The notes below the pieces were generated by a model that was not told where the DNA came from, did not search any database, and worked only from the letters and a program-made list of their open reading frames with translations. A stretch of 64,000 bases of DNA from Acidobacteriota bacterium (GTDB lineage: Bacteria > Acidobacteriota > Thermoanaerobaculia > Multivoradales > J023): assembly GCA_029263395.1 (NCBI GenBank), contig JAJCXO010000285.1, positions 1-64,000 of the forward strand, given 5' to 3'. The position numbers were made by a program, and so were the translations under genes. Positions 19,452 through 27,351 of this stretch are shown here, piece by piece (the first letter of the stretch is position 1; each line of letters begins with the position of its first letter).

Positions 19452-20237
19452 TCAGAGGTGGCCAAGACCAGGCATCTCGTCCAAGAGCTTCGCTGCGCGG
19501 TAGACACTGCGCTCTGAGATCTCGAGCTCGCGAGCAATTTCCGCCTTCGAAACTCCTGACTCCAGAAGCTCATCGATCCTCTTCAGCCGGAGAGAATTGA
19601 GCTTCATCAGGTGCCCCTTCTTCTTCCGTCCACCGATCTTCTTTCCGCCCCGTTTTCTGGTGCGGCGGCCCTGGGAGGGGGTCGTGAGCTCGTCGGATTG
19701 GCGAATCTGGGGTCTGGAATCGGCAGGGAAGCGAAGGTTTTGCGGACTTGAAGCGAGGCCGTGTTCTACAGACGGGAGAGACTTGGCAGCCAGTAACGCT
19801 ATCGAAAACAAAATTAGGGCAAACAGCGCCGCCATCGCGAAAGCACGTCTGAAAGGAGCCCGGTCGTTTTTCGGAGATGGGAGGGCAGGCGATTCGCCGG
19901 ATGCTGTGTCCCCCGCCACGTCTCTCGGCTGTTCGGAGAGGGTGGCTATGAAGCGATAGCCTCTCCGATGAACTGTTTGGATGATCCTAGAGCTCTGAGC
20001 GTCGTCTCCTAGCGCGCGCCGAAGTTCGCTCAGAGTTTGGCGGACCGAATCGGTGGAGACGTAGGGGATTTTCCAAGCGCGATCAACAAGCTCATTGCTA
20101 CTGACGACTCCAGGGGCTTCCTCGATGAGAGTCGCCAGAACGCGGAAAGTCTGAGGGCGGAGATGGACTTCTCCCTCAGGTCCAATAAGTCTGCCGAGCT
20201 GCCCGTCGAATTCAAAGGCTTCGAACCGGTAAGACAT
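19452..20237 (-). CDS. CadC-like membrane-anchored winged-helix regulator with a second C-terminal HTH
   Basis: 261 residues. Residues about 1-100 form an OmpR/PhoB-type winged helix (LRPQTFRVLATLIE, TVHRRGYRFIA). One membrane helix follows near residues 134-155 (FAMAALFALILFSIALLAAK). After a basic linker (RRTRKRGGKKIGGRKKKG) there is a Hin/resolvase-like helix-turn-helix (GVSKAEIARELEISERSVYRA). In CadC-type regulators the C-terminal part is normally a periplasmic sensor; here a second DNA-binding-like motif and a basic patch stand in its place, which is odd topologically. The ATG at 20237 is preferred over the one at 20276 because GGAGGGAGG lies just upstream of it. It faces away from the exported protein at 20452 and might control it. 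Confidence 0.82.
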   Translation of the reverse strand: MSYRFEAFEFDGQLGRLIGPEGEVHLRPQTFRVLATLIEEAPGVVSSNELVDRAWKIPYVSTDSVRQTLSELRRALGDDAQSSRIIQTVHRRGYRFIATLSEQPRDVAGDTASGESPALPSPKNDRAPFRRAFAMAALFALILFSIALLAAKSLPSVEHGLASSPQNLRFPADSRPQIRQSDELTTPSQGRRTRKRGGKKIGGRKKKGHLMKLNSLRLKRIDELLESGVSKAEIARELEISERSVYRAAKLLDEMPGLGHL

Positions 20238-20451
20238 TTTTGCTCCCTCCCTCCAGGCTGATGGGACGGAAATCACATTCCGTTCATGAAATTCCTAGGT
20301 GTTCACACAACATTTAGCCTTCTCTTAGGGTTTCATAACCCTTTTGCCGAGTGGGCTGATTACGGTTTTGAGCGAGCAATCTCGCCGGCCGTGCACGTGA
20401 CACTACGGTGAGTGGCATGGAGCCAGCTCAGCAAACAGTGGGAGAAACCCA

Positions 20452-21555
20452 ATGAGTCATCCACAGTATCAAACAGTAACACTGCTCTCCTTAGTACTAC
20501 TCCTTCTGTCTGGGACGGCCGCCATCGCCCAGACCAACCCAGTTGAGGACCACGCCTTCCTTTGGCGAGGGTTCACCCATGAATGGGATACCCGCAATCA
20601 TAGGATCGACCGGCTGGGTAGCTGGATGTCGATGAACTGCGACGATACCGGCTGCGATGGAGACGCCAACCACTCTGCGTCAACAGGTACTGCCGTAGAT
20701 GATGCCGATTTCGTCACCGCCTTTACCGAGTTGAGTACCCCTGTGGCCGGCATGAAAACAGGTCTTATCCAATATTCGATCTCTGGAATCGACGGTCAAC
20801 TGAGCTCGGGCACCCGCCACGTCACAGTGACTGCACCAGCCAACATGCAGAATCGAGACCGTTACAGAGCCTTCCTGAACGGCTTCCATCTGGAGAGATT
20901 GAGCGGAGAGTCAAAGAAGCTCGATCGATTGAAGATCCTTCTCACCAATCTCAACTATGTCAACGGAAGTCTCGAGTTCGATATCGAGTGGGCCCTGAAG
21001 ATGGATTGTCGATTCCTGGTATCGCCTGAATGCATCGGGTCCAATGTTTGGGACTACCGTCTCCAGGTCCGGTTCTTTCTGATGGCTGGAGACGTCGGCG
21101 AAGTGGCCTTCAGCAACTCGAACCCTCAACACGACTATGTCTGGGACGGCGGTCCCTTCGCTACGCAGGTGACCCGTGGAGACGTCCAAATGTCAGACGT
21201 CATCGCTTCAACTGCCGTAGCGACGTTCAACCATGGAACGGTCGGCATCCGAGGCTTCAATCTCAACCTCGACACCGATCACCACATGTACGAAACCGCA
21301 GTTCGTGTGAAATCGATTGTCTACGATGCTGTTCAAAGCAGCGTGTCGTACAACGCCGACGCATTCTTCGCCCAATGGCAAGAAGAAATGGCAGGCCCGT
21401 TTGACCCGTTCACCTTCCAGGTAGCGGGCGAGGCTACCCAAATGGAGTTGTGGACTTCCCTCATCCAGCTCTCCGATGCCGAAATCAACGGCAACTGGGC
21501 AGCGGGTTCGGTGAATAGCGAAGACGATCCCGAAGCTATTCCGGTAAGTTTCTAG
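20452..21555 (+). CDS. Exported protein of unknown function
   Basis: 367 residues. A clear signal peptide (hydrophobic LLSLVLLLLSGTAAIA, cleavage after about AIAQ) directs it out of the cytoplasm. The mature part is beta-rich and contains only a few cysteines (CDDTGCDGD, CRFLVSPECIG). I recognise no family. The ATG is preceded by GGGAG at 9 bases. Divergent to the CadC-like regulator with about 215 bases between them, which would hold both promoters. Confidence 0.75.
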   Translation: MSHPQYQTVTLLSLVLLLLSGTAAIAQTNPVEDHAFLWRGFTHEWDTRNHRIDRLGSWMSMNCDDTGCDGDANHSASTGTAVDDADFVTAFTELSTPVAGMKTGLIQYSISGIDGQLSSGTRHVTVTAPANMQNRDRYRAFLNGFHLERLSGESKKLDRLKILLTNLNYVNGSLEFDIEWALKMDCRFLVSPECIGSNVWDYRLQVRFFLMAGDVGEVAFSNSNPQHDYVWDGGPFATQVTRGDVQMSDVIASTAVATFNHGTVGIRGFNLNLDTDHHMYETAVRVKSIVYDAVQSSVSYNADAFFAQWQEEMAGPFDPFTFQVAGEATQMELWTSLIQLSDAEINGNWAAGSVNSEDDPEAIPVSF

Positions 21556-21571
21556 ACCCTCGAGTCGTTTC

Positions 21572-21597
21572 GTCCCGGGCTCTCAGGAGTCCGGGAC
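21572..21597 (+). terminator. Hairpin after the exported-protein gene
   Basis: An 11-bp stem with one G-T pair (GTCCCGGGCTC / GAGTCCGGGAC) around a TCAG loop begins 16 bases after the stop codon at 21555. There is no T-run after it, so it may be a weak or factor-aided terminator or protect the mRNA 3' end. Confidence 0.5.
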
Positions 21598-22183
21598 CCC
21601 ACCTAAACAACAGGTCATTAAAGCGTCAGCCTCGCCGTCTCCCTTGCCGCACCTATTCGCCCAGCAACACAACCGGATACGCCACCTTCGTGGGCGGCAA
21701 AGAGCAGGCATCGTCCAGCCAACTTTCAACTGAATGGGTACAGCGGCGGCCGTCTGTCTCCGACAGTATGTTTGCGGAGAGAGATTGTGCTAATATTTTT
21801 CCAAGCTACTCACCACGATTCCACCGGGATGTGGAGCTAGGCCAAGAGGGATGCTAATGCTTGGGGCAACGGCGGCGCCAGCCGGCAACGTTGCACAACC
21901 AGTCGCAACGTCTAGTCGAGAGTTTGTGGCCAACGTCTGCGAAGCCCGCGATTCTTTGTCAAGACCACAATATGGTTGAGCCCATTTAGACCTGAGCCTA
22001 GCTAGACAGCTGGATAGGCGGTGAGTTTCCAAATCTGAAAGGAGGTCGATCAGCTGAAATCGCAAGGATGTATTCGAAACAAGTCCAGCGCCGTCGATAC
22101 CGAGGCTCGGAATCAAAGATGATCCGGTCTCGATCGAGTATTTGAGTGAAGATCAATTCGACTCTAAACCTGACAGGAATACT
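21598..22183. other. Stretch without a supported gene
   Basis: About 585 bases, visibly less GC-rich in part than the neighbours. A minus-strand reading frame at 21790-22116 has no ribosome site and no recognisable protein features. A Shine-Dalgarno-like AAAGGAGGTCG near 22038 is not followed by a usable start. The last bases hold the ribosome site AGGAA of the next gene. I see nothing else in it. Confidence 0.6.
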
Positions 22184-22618
22184 ATGAAAACTAAAAATAT
22201 ATCTACAATGCGTCTTGCCGTTGTCTGCAGCTTGATCCTTTCCCTACTGACGCTGCCGGCGTTCTCTCAACCGACGATAACGCTTCCAGACTGCGATGCA
22301 GTATGCGACTGTGATGCCGATTGCAATACGCGGTGTATTCCCGATGCACAGAACGAGGAAAGTACCTGCGGAGATGAAGGGATATGCGAGGACTCTTCGT
22401 CTTGTCCGACGACAAACCCACCAAACCTGTGTACCTCTGCCAGTCCTCCCACGTCGTGCCCTGCCGCCGCCTGCCCGGTCTCTCTGATCGGTTGGACCAA
22501 CATGTTTGGTAGCTGCACCAATGTGGACTCACACGGTTGCGTCGAGGAGTGTTTGCTGTGGTGTAATGAAACAACCGGTGCCTTCTGCACAGACACCAAC
22601 AGCTGCGCTATCCAGTAG
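22184..22618 (+). CDS. Small exported cysteine-rich protein
   Basis: 144 residues. A signal peptide (MRLAVVCSLILSLLTLPAFSQ) is followed by a mature part of about 115 residues that contains 17 cysteines, starting with a dense CDAVCDCDADCNTRC cluster and ending with CVEECLLWC and CTDTNSC. Such density suggests disulfide cross-linking outside the cell. I recognise no family. The ATG at 22184 has AGGAA 6 bases upstream and is chosen over the longer frame from 22142, which would put 14 polar residues before the signal peptide. It stands alone between the exported-protein region and the toxin-antitoxin region. Confidence 0.7.
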   Translation: MKTKNISTMRLAVVCSLILSLLTLPAFSQPTITLPDCDAVCDCDADCNTRCIPDAQNEESTCGDEGICEDSSSCPTTNPPNLCTSASPPTSCPAAACPVSLIGWTNMFGSCTNVDSHGCVEECLLWCNETTGAFCTDTNSCAIQ

Positions 22619-22636
22619 CACAAGAACCGGGCTGCC

Positions 22637-22692
22637 GTGACACGGGGCTGTCGTGACACGGGGCCGTGACACGGTGCCACCCGACTCGGTCA
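22637..22692 (+). repeat. Dispersed degenerate 27-bp repeat, one full and two partial copies
   Basis: The full copy at 22666-22692 begins GTGACACGGTGCCAC and ends GACTCGGTCA. Two partial copies (GTGACACGGGGC) start at 22637 and 22653. Further copies of the same element occur at 23973-24022 and 27294-27320. The ends GTGAC and GTCA(C) form a short inverted repeat. All copies are intergenic. Confidence 0.65.
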
Positions 22693-22722
22693 GATCCTAG
22701 CTCCCAGCCTGCCATACGATCT

Positions 22723-22989
22723 CTAGGTGGAGTCCGGCAAAGGACCGTAAGCTCGCTCTGCCAGTTCGGGGCCGAGGGTGAGGTCGAAGAGACTAAGGCG
22801 GACTTCTTCAGGGCTCGCCATGACGAGATCGCGATTCATCTCGATGGCCTCGAACACCAGCTGAATCTTGCGTCCCGCGGGCATGCGCCGGTAGATCTCC
22901 AGCTGCACCGCCTCAGCTTCGGGATCGGTGTCCGGCGAGAGGGTTGGATACTTCGACTCGTGAGGTTTGGCTGGTGCTGACCTCGGCAT
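22723..22989 (-). CDS. Small conserved-looking hypothetical protein
   Basis: 88 residues, no signal peptide. The pattern IYRRMPAGRKIQLVFEAIEM followed by SPEEVRLSLFDLTLGPELAERAYGP resembles small proteins often found near toxin-antitoxin or nucleotidyltransferase genes, from memory only. Compared with that remembered pattern the middle (between DLVM and ASPEE) seems shortened by several residues. There is no obvious ribosome site at the ATG. It lies between repeat copies in the accessory region, and could be a degraded member. Function unknown. Confidence 0.5.
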   Translation of the reverse strand: MPRSAPAKPHESKYPTLSPDTDPEAEAVQLEIYRRMPAGRKIQLVFEAIEMNRDLVMASPEEVRLSLFDLTLGPELAERAYGPLPDST

Positions 22990-23201
22990 AGATTTAACGA
23001 TAACAGCTCATCAAGGAATCCGGAGTACCTTGCCGCGGCGATAGCAGTTGTGCGGCTGGGTGATGTGGTTGAGTCGGTGGTCGTCAGCCTCGTCCGCCAC
23101 CAACAGCCATCTTGGCAGTGGTATCATGAAACTCTGACTTGTGTGGAGTGTGAAAAGCACGGTGAGGGCGGCGACAGGAACAGAGGAATCCGGAGGCACT
23201 G

Positions 23202-23486
23202 ATGGGAATGCGATTCTCGGCGACGGTTTCGGTCAAAGATCTACAGCACGATACGGGCGCGATTCTCGAGGAACTGGGCGCGTCGAATCAGCCGACCGCA
23301 GTGGTCCAAGATGATCGGGCGGCGGCGGTTCTCGTAAGCATCGGTGCCTGGGAGAAGGCCGAAGCGGAGCGCGAGCTGTTACAGAGGTTGGCGAAAGGGG
23401 AAACCGAGATCGCGTCAGGTGCAAGTCACGATCTCGATGAGGTGCTGGCTGAGGCCGATCGGCTCCTGCATACACGCAGCGCCTAA
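23202..23486 (+). CDS. Phd/YefM-type antitoxin, apparently orphan
   Basis: 94 residues. The N-terminal part (MRFSATVSVKDLQ, then AVVQDDRAAAVLVSIGAWEKAE) matches the DNA-binding fold of Phd/YefM antitoxins, which repress their own operon and neutralise a partner toxin through the C-terminal tail. GGAGG lies 6 bases before the ATG. A toxin gene (RelE, Doc or PIN type) should follow or precede directly. Downstream there is instead a TPR gene fragment starting at the stop codon, so the toxin seems lost. It could still act in trans on another toxin. Confidence 0.78.
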   Translation: MGMRFSATVSVKDLQHDTGAILEELGASNQPTAVVQDDRAAAVLVSIGAWEKAEAERELLQRLAKGETEIASGASHDLDEVLAEADRLLHTRSA

Positions 23487-23875
23487 ACGCAACCGGTGAC
23501 CTCGAGGGCGCACGCAAGCTCCTGATGGAGCTGCTGCACGCCGACCTTCGCTGTCTCGACGCCCACGCTCACCTCGGCAACTTTGCCTTCGACCACCTAC
23601 CAAACGACGCGATCCGTCACTACGAAGCGGGCGTCCGGATCGGCGAACTCTCCTTCGACGCCCATTTCAGTGGTGTGTTGCCCTGGGGCTTCATCGACAA
23701 CCGCCCCTACTTGCGCTGCCTTCACGGCTACGGCCTATGTCTCTGGCGGCTCAAGCGCGTCGAAGAGGCCGCGACAGTGCTCGAGCGCCTGCTCTGGCTC
23801 AATCCGACCGACAATCAGGGCGTGCGGTTCCTGGTCGGGCCGGTGAGAAAGGGCGAGGAATGGGAGCCAGAGTAA
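23486..23875 (+). pseudogene. C-terminal remnant of a TPR-type protein
   Basis: An ATG at 23525 would give 116 residues (HYEAGVRIGEL, LHGYGLCLWRLKRVEEAATV, LERLLWLNPTDNQGVRFLV) that look like the end of a longer tetratricopeptide protein. The same frame remains plausible protein upstream to the antitoxin stop codon (NATGDLEGARKLL), with no start or ribosome site there. This suggests that only the 3' part of an ancestral gene remains, joined to the antitoxin gene by recombination. Expression as a short protein from 23525 is possible but unlikely. Confidence 0.6.
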
Positions 23876-24413
23876 CGTCCTTCTCTTGTCGCCGCGTACG
23901 AGCATGCACAGAACTCGCATAGCGGCCTTGGAACTACTATAAGACCCTGAGTAGGGCCTGCTACACGGTGGCGTGACGCGGTGCCACTCGTCTCGGTCAC
24001 GCGGTGCCATCCGTCTCGGTCAAGCCTCGCGGCGCCACATCATCGCTGAATGTCCGGGTATGTGCCGGATGAGCACTCGCGCCACATTGCCAATCGCTGG
24101 CATGTACAACAACCGGCAACGTGCCGACTACCCATTCACTGGCAAGGAAGCGTCACTCCGCATCGTGGATTGTCCAATCTTCGGCAAATGATCCACTGGC
24201 TGAACGTCAACGGATACGTTTCCCTAGCAACTGCTCACCGCTGACGGTCGCAATGCCTTCCCTACTTGACAAATCATGAGCTTGGCTGAGCGAGCAACTA
24301 ACAATTCCCAGGGAAGTGGACCGTGCGCAAGGTGCGAGATCGTCCCGAACCTCCTAAGACAGTAAATCAACCTAACAAGCGCCGCTAAATCTCCCTTCAA
24401 GAATGATTTCCAC
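23876..24413. other. Gene-free stretch with repeat copies
   Basis: About 540 bases with no supported gene. It holds the tandem repeat copies at 23973-24022. A TTGACA at about 24266 has no matching -10 box at the right distance. The sequence is more AT-rich than the neighbouring genes, which fits decayed or foreign DNA. Confidence 0.6.
23973..24022 (+). repeat. Dispersed 27-bp repeat, two overlapping tandem copies
   Basis: Copies at 23973-23999 (GTGACGCGGTGCCAC...) and 23996-24022 (GTCACGCGGTGCCAT...) share the joining GTCA. Both end in CTCGGTCA like the copy at 22666-22692. Head-to-tail arrangement suggests duplication of the element. Confidence 0.65.
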
Positions 24414-24442
24414 TTGACTAGATGCTTTCAAGAATCTATGAT
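24414..24442 (+). promoter_or_regulatory. Sigma-70-like promoter, probably giving a leaderless mRNA
   Basis: TTGACT at 24414-24419 and TATGAT at 24437-24442 are separated by 17 bases. The expected transcription start, 7-9 bases on, falls on or just before the ATG at 24451. No ribosome site precedes that ATG, which fits leaderless translation. Confidence 0.6.
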
Positions 24443-24450
24443 GGCTAATC

Positions 24451-25389
24451 ATGAGACGAAAGAAGGTCCAACGACGCTTGTTCTCGATCGCGGAAGTTCG
24501 GACCGCCCTCACCGCTCATCGTGCGAAGGTTGGAGCAAGGCTCGACGAACGGGTAAACCGAGAGGGCGGCGCGTCGTTCAGTTATCAATCCCAGTTCGAC
24601 CACATGGACCGGGAGCTGTCGACGATCGAAAACGGTTTGATCACCGCTGAAGACCGGCATGTCCGCAAGCAGGTCCAGATCGAAAAGCTGCGGCAGCAGA
24701 GCAAGACATTCACGACCGAGCTCTACCGCAAGCAAACCTCGGCACGCGCGGTACTGACCGGCCTCTACGGCACCGACCACGGTTTCGAGCTCGGAGCGCT
24801 CACCGGCAAGACACCACAGGTGGCGCACAGCCTCATCCAACAGGTGGACCAGACGATCAAGCTGCTCCGTCACCCCGAGCTGCCGCTGCCACCACCGATC
24901 ATCGCCGGCGTCGCCCCCGACTTCACCCTGCTGGCAGATGACCTCGAAGCCGCCTTGACGTCCCTCGAGACCTCCCGGATCGAGTATCAACAAACGCTCA
25001 AAGAAGCGGACCAAACCCGCAGCCTCACCCAAGCCGCCATCACCGCCTGCGATCGTATCTTCCAACCCGTGGTCAGCTCCCTCGAAAGTACCTTCCGCCT
25101 AGCTGGCGAAACCGAACTCGCCAGCCGCATCCGCACCAGCTCACGGCGCGTCACCCGTCGCCAGGCCGTGCCTGAGAAGACGGCGGAAGAAGGCTCGAAG
25201 CTGGAAACCGGGGCGACGTTGGATGACAACGTGTTGGGTGAGAACGTGTCGGGTGACGACGTGCAGATCGATGCTACCGCCTCGCCAGCCCAGCTCGAAG
25301 CCTCGCCGTCCGAGTCGACCGTGATCAGGCAGTCACCACGCTTCCGTCACGCCAAATCTCCCAGGACGGTCCTCTTACGTCCTGGGTAA
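24451..25389 (+). CDS. Unrecognised helical protein with disordered tail
   Basis: 312 residues, no signal peptide or membrane helix. The N-terminus is strongly basic (MRRKKVQRRLFSIAEV). Residues about 40-220 are mostly helical with heptad-like spacing, probably coiled coil (RKQVQIEKLRQQSKTF, TLKEADQTRSLTQAA). Residues after about 235 are low-complexity and acidic, ending in a basic stretch. I do not recognise a family. It sits alone in the accessory region with its own strong promoter directly at the ATG. An 8-bp hairpin (CCCAGGAC / GTCCTGGG, 25360-25386) overlaps the 3' end of the gene. Confidence 0.7.
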   Translation: MRRKKVQRRLFSIAEVRTALTAHRAKVGARLDERVNREGGASFSYQSQFDHMDRELSTIENGLITAEDRHVRKQVQIEKLRQQSKTFTTELYRKQTSARAVLTGLYGTDHGFELGALTGKTPQVAHSLIQQVDQTIKLLRHPELPLPPPIIAGVAPDFTLLADDLEAALTSLETSRIEYQQTLKEADQTRSLTQAAITACDRIFQPVVSSLESTFRLAGETELASRIRTSSRRVTRRQAVPEKTAEEGSKLETGATLDDNVLGENVSGDDVQIDATASPAQLEASPSESTVIRQSPRFRHAKSPRTVLLRPG

Positions 25390-25558
25390 TCTAGCGAGGA
25401 TTGCGGAGTCTTCGACCTTAGAATCCGAAAAGGCTGACTATCGAATCTCAAGGTTCAACGGTGGATGTACTCATGCCGAGATCTCCAAGAGGACTAAATT
25501 CCCTTGGGTTCGTCGCCGTGAGCATGGCAAAGCGGGGCCAGCCCTCGGCGGCGGTTGA

Positions 25559-25587
25559 TTGAGATCAGCAGAGAGCTCGGATACACT
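25559..25587 (+). promoter_or_regulatory. Sigma-70-like promoter of the HicB-like/VapC pair
   Basis: TTGAGA at 25559-25564 and TACACT at 25582-25587 with a 17-base spacer. The predicted start near 25594 gives a leader of about 37 bases before the ATG at 25631, long enough for the GAGGAAG ribosome site seen there. Confidence 0.5.
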
Positions 25588-25630
25588 GAGTAAGTTCGTC
25601 CAGAACGACGATCGAGCTGAGGAAGAACCT

Positions 25631-25930
25631 ATGACCTACAACGCCATCGTCGAGAATACCGGGCCTAGCGGCTACACCGCGAGCATCCTGGGGTGGCCTG
25701 GCTGCACGGTAAAAGGGGCTACGAAGGACGAGGCGCTGACACGGCTGCGTCAGGCGATCGCCAACCGTCTCTCCCGAGTGGAGATCGTCCCGATCGAGGT
25801 CGACGTTCCCCAGAACGGTCATCCTCTGGCCAAGTTCGCCGGCATGTTCAAGGACGACGAACTGCTCGATCAGTTCCTCCTGGACATGGCAGACTATCGG
25901 CGAGAGGTGGATACCGATAGGGCGGAGTAG
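25631..25930 (+). CDS. HicB-like antitoxin
   Basis: 99 residues. The N-terminal part (YNAIVENTGPSGYTASILGWPGCTVKGATKDEAL) is the partially degraded RNase H-like HicB fold, and the tail (FAGMFKDDELLDQFLLDMADYR) is the usual toxin-binding extension. In this family HicB-like proteins can be paired with PIN-domain toxins; here a VapC start follows 9 bases downstream. The ATG at 25631 has a GAGGAAG site and is chosen over the longer frame from 25559, whose first codons overlap the promoter. The protein is intact although its partner toxin is not. Confidence 0.8.
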   Translation: MTYNAIVENTGPSGYTASILGWPGCTVKGATKDEALTRLRQAIANRLSRVEIVPIEVDVPQNGHPLAKFAGMFKDDELLDQFLLDMADYRREVDTDRAE

Positions 25931-25939
25931 CCATTCCCC

Positions 25940-26257
25940 GTGGCTCTCTTCGTCTTAGACACGGACCACGTCACTCTCTTCCAGCGAGCTCACCCTTTGG
26001 TGCGGGAGCGGGTGCTCGCACGGGCACCGGGAAGCGTCGTCACGACCGTGGTGACGGTTGAATCGTGCCTTCGATATTGTCCTGGTCAAAAAACCAAACG
26101 TCGACACTTTCATCGGACAGGCTGGGCAGGAAGTGCCCGGAGCCACGCGCTCCTGAGAAGTCGACCCATTCAACCCGCACCTCAAACCGCCCGTCATGCA
26201 GCCGAGCTACTCGATCCTCTGGTTCGCAACGCATCGAAGGGCCAGCTCCGAGGATGA
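25940..26257 (+). pseudogene. VapC-type PIN-domain toxin, truncated
   Basis: From the GTG at 25940 the first 41 codons (LFVLDTDHVTLFQRAHPLV ... TVVTVE) are a normal VapC N-terminus, with the first PIN aspartate in LDTDH and the conserved glutamate of VTVE. The family match stops at 26062. The frame then runs on to 26257 through antisense sequence of the next gene, giving a Arg/His-rich tail unlike any PIN domain. A normal toxin has about 130 residues and needs more acidic residues from the missing part, so this one should lack RNase activity. Confidence 0.8.
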
Positions 26258-27233
26258 GATTTCCCTCCTCGCTGAGAGTCTCGGCCAACACGGCACCTGT
26301 CGGAATATCGACTAACAAAACACCAATCCCACCTCGCTGAATACTGGGGCTAGCCGGGCCTCCGCCATGTGGATGGCTGAAGAACTCCACCATCAGGGTA
26401 TCGCCAGCACCCCTATGCAGCGCGCTCGGGAAATACGTGGATCCGGTTAAGAAACTTCTGATGAAATCGCCATCCAGGCTGTACTCATCGATGGACCAGA
26501 CACTCGCATTCTCCTCGAGCCCTACGACATAAAGCCGGTCCCCCTTGACCACTAGGGGTCCGCGGAGACTCGAACCTGGACCCCTGGGCTCGAAAGGCAA
26601 AACCAACTGTTGATGTTCGAGGTTTTGCCCACTGAAGTGGACCAACTCCTTGACCAAAAGGCTCCCCTGAGGACCTTCAAGCTGTCCAAGGACGGTGGCC
26701 CACAGCGACGTTGTGCTCTCCACGGTCATGTCGAAGAGGCTCAATCTCTCGTCATAGGTAATCGTTGGCGACAACTCCGGCGTGGGTAGGGTTCTACGGG
26801 AGACGACCCGTCCGGTTCCATCGAGCCGAGAGACTTCGAGCCCATCTAACACCCACACCGTTCTATCTGGGTCGACCGCGAGTAAACGAGCGGTTACTCC
26901 GAGGCTATCGAGTATGTTCCGCGCCCACGGGATTCCAGTTGTCCCTTGATAGACAAAGCCCACTTCATCAAAAAATCTAGACGCGACCAAAACATCACAA
27001 TCCTGACCGACGACAAAGGGTGTGCCGGACCTGCGGCTAATAAAACGGCTAGGCGGAACAATCGTTTCTATGATGGATTCCGAATCCGTATCGAACAACT
27101 CAATCCTCGACCCATCGACGGTGTACCGGTTGATCGGTATCTTCTCGGCGAAAGCCGCAGGCAGAAAAACGAGCCCGATCAAACCGATCCATACTAAGAC
27201 TTTCTTTCTAAATCCCCTCTGTTGCCAAATCAC
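26040..27233 (-). pseudogene. Exported protein, truncated at its C-terminus
   Basis: 397 codons. A signal peptide (VLVWIGLIGLVFLPAAFA) is followed by a probable beta-propeller-type part (GDRLYVVGLEENASVWSIDEYS). Residues from about 340 begin the same domain that is present twice in the 29841-32651 protein (DGRFEVRVEWVDFSGARGSG ... VWFFDQDN). In those full copies the next residues are W-E-(M/L)-LVKVLDG, but here the match ends at 26076 and the frame finishes IEGTIQPSPRS in sequence that is antisense to vapC. The gene has therefore lost at least the last about 60 residues. It might still be exported in shortened form. Confidence 0.7.
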
Positions 27234-27293
27234 CTTCCCCGATCTTATTGGACAGTTCGGCTATGCGGCCTGCTCGAGAGTCGATTGAGGTCC

Positions 27294-27320
27294 GTCACGC
27301 GGTGACATCCGGCTCAGTCG
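27294..27320 (+). repeat. Dispersed 27-bp repeat, divergent copy
   Basis: GTCACGCGGTGACATCCGGC followed by TCAGTCG matches the 23996-24022 copy at most positions. It lies between the start of the truncated exported-protein gene and the stop of the DUF6624 gene. Confidence 0.55.
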
Positions 27321-27351
27321 TGTGGTCTATCGAATTTCAAGGTTGAAGAGT

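Noticed and set aside
21790-22116. 108-codon minus-strand frame in the gene-free stretch
   Set aside because: No ribosome site, no recognisable protein pattern and no neighbours it would fit with.
23011-23199. 62-codon minus-strand frame upstream of the antitoxin gene
   Set aside because: Antisense to the antitoxin leader region, no ribosome site, no toxin-like motif. A plus-strand frame there with CVECEKHGEG is also only weakly suggestive of a lost protein.
22637-24022. Possible CRISPR array
   Set aside because: Repeats are few, degenerate, unevenly spaced and partly overlapping, with no regular spacers and no cas genes.
22637-27320. Integron-type attC sites
   Set aside because: Repeats lack the GTTRRRY core and the paired inner boxes of attC sites, and no integrase is seen.
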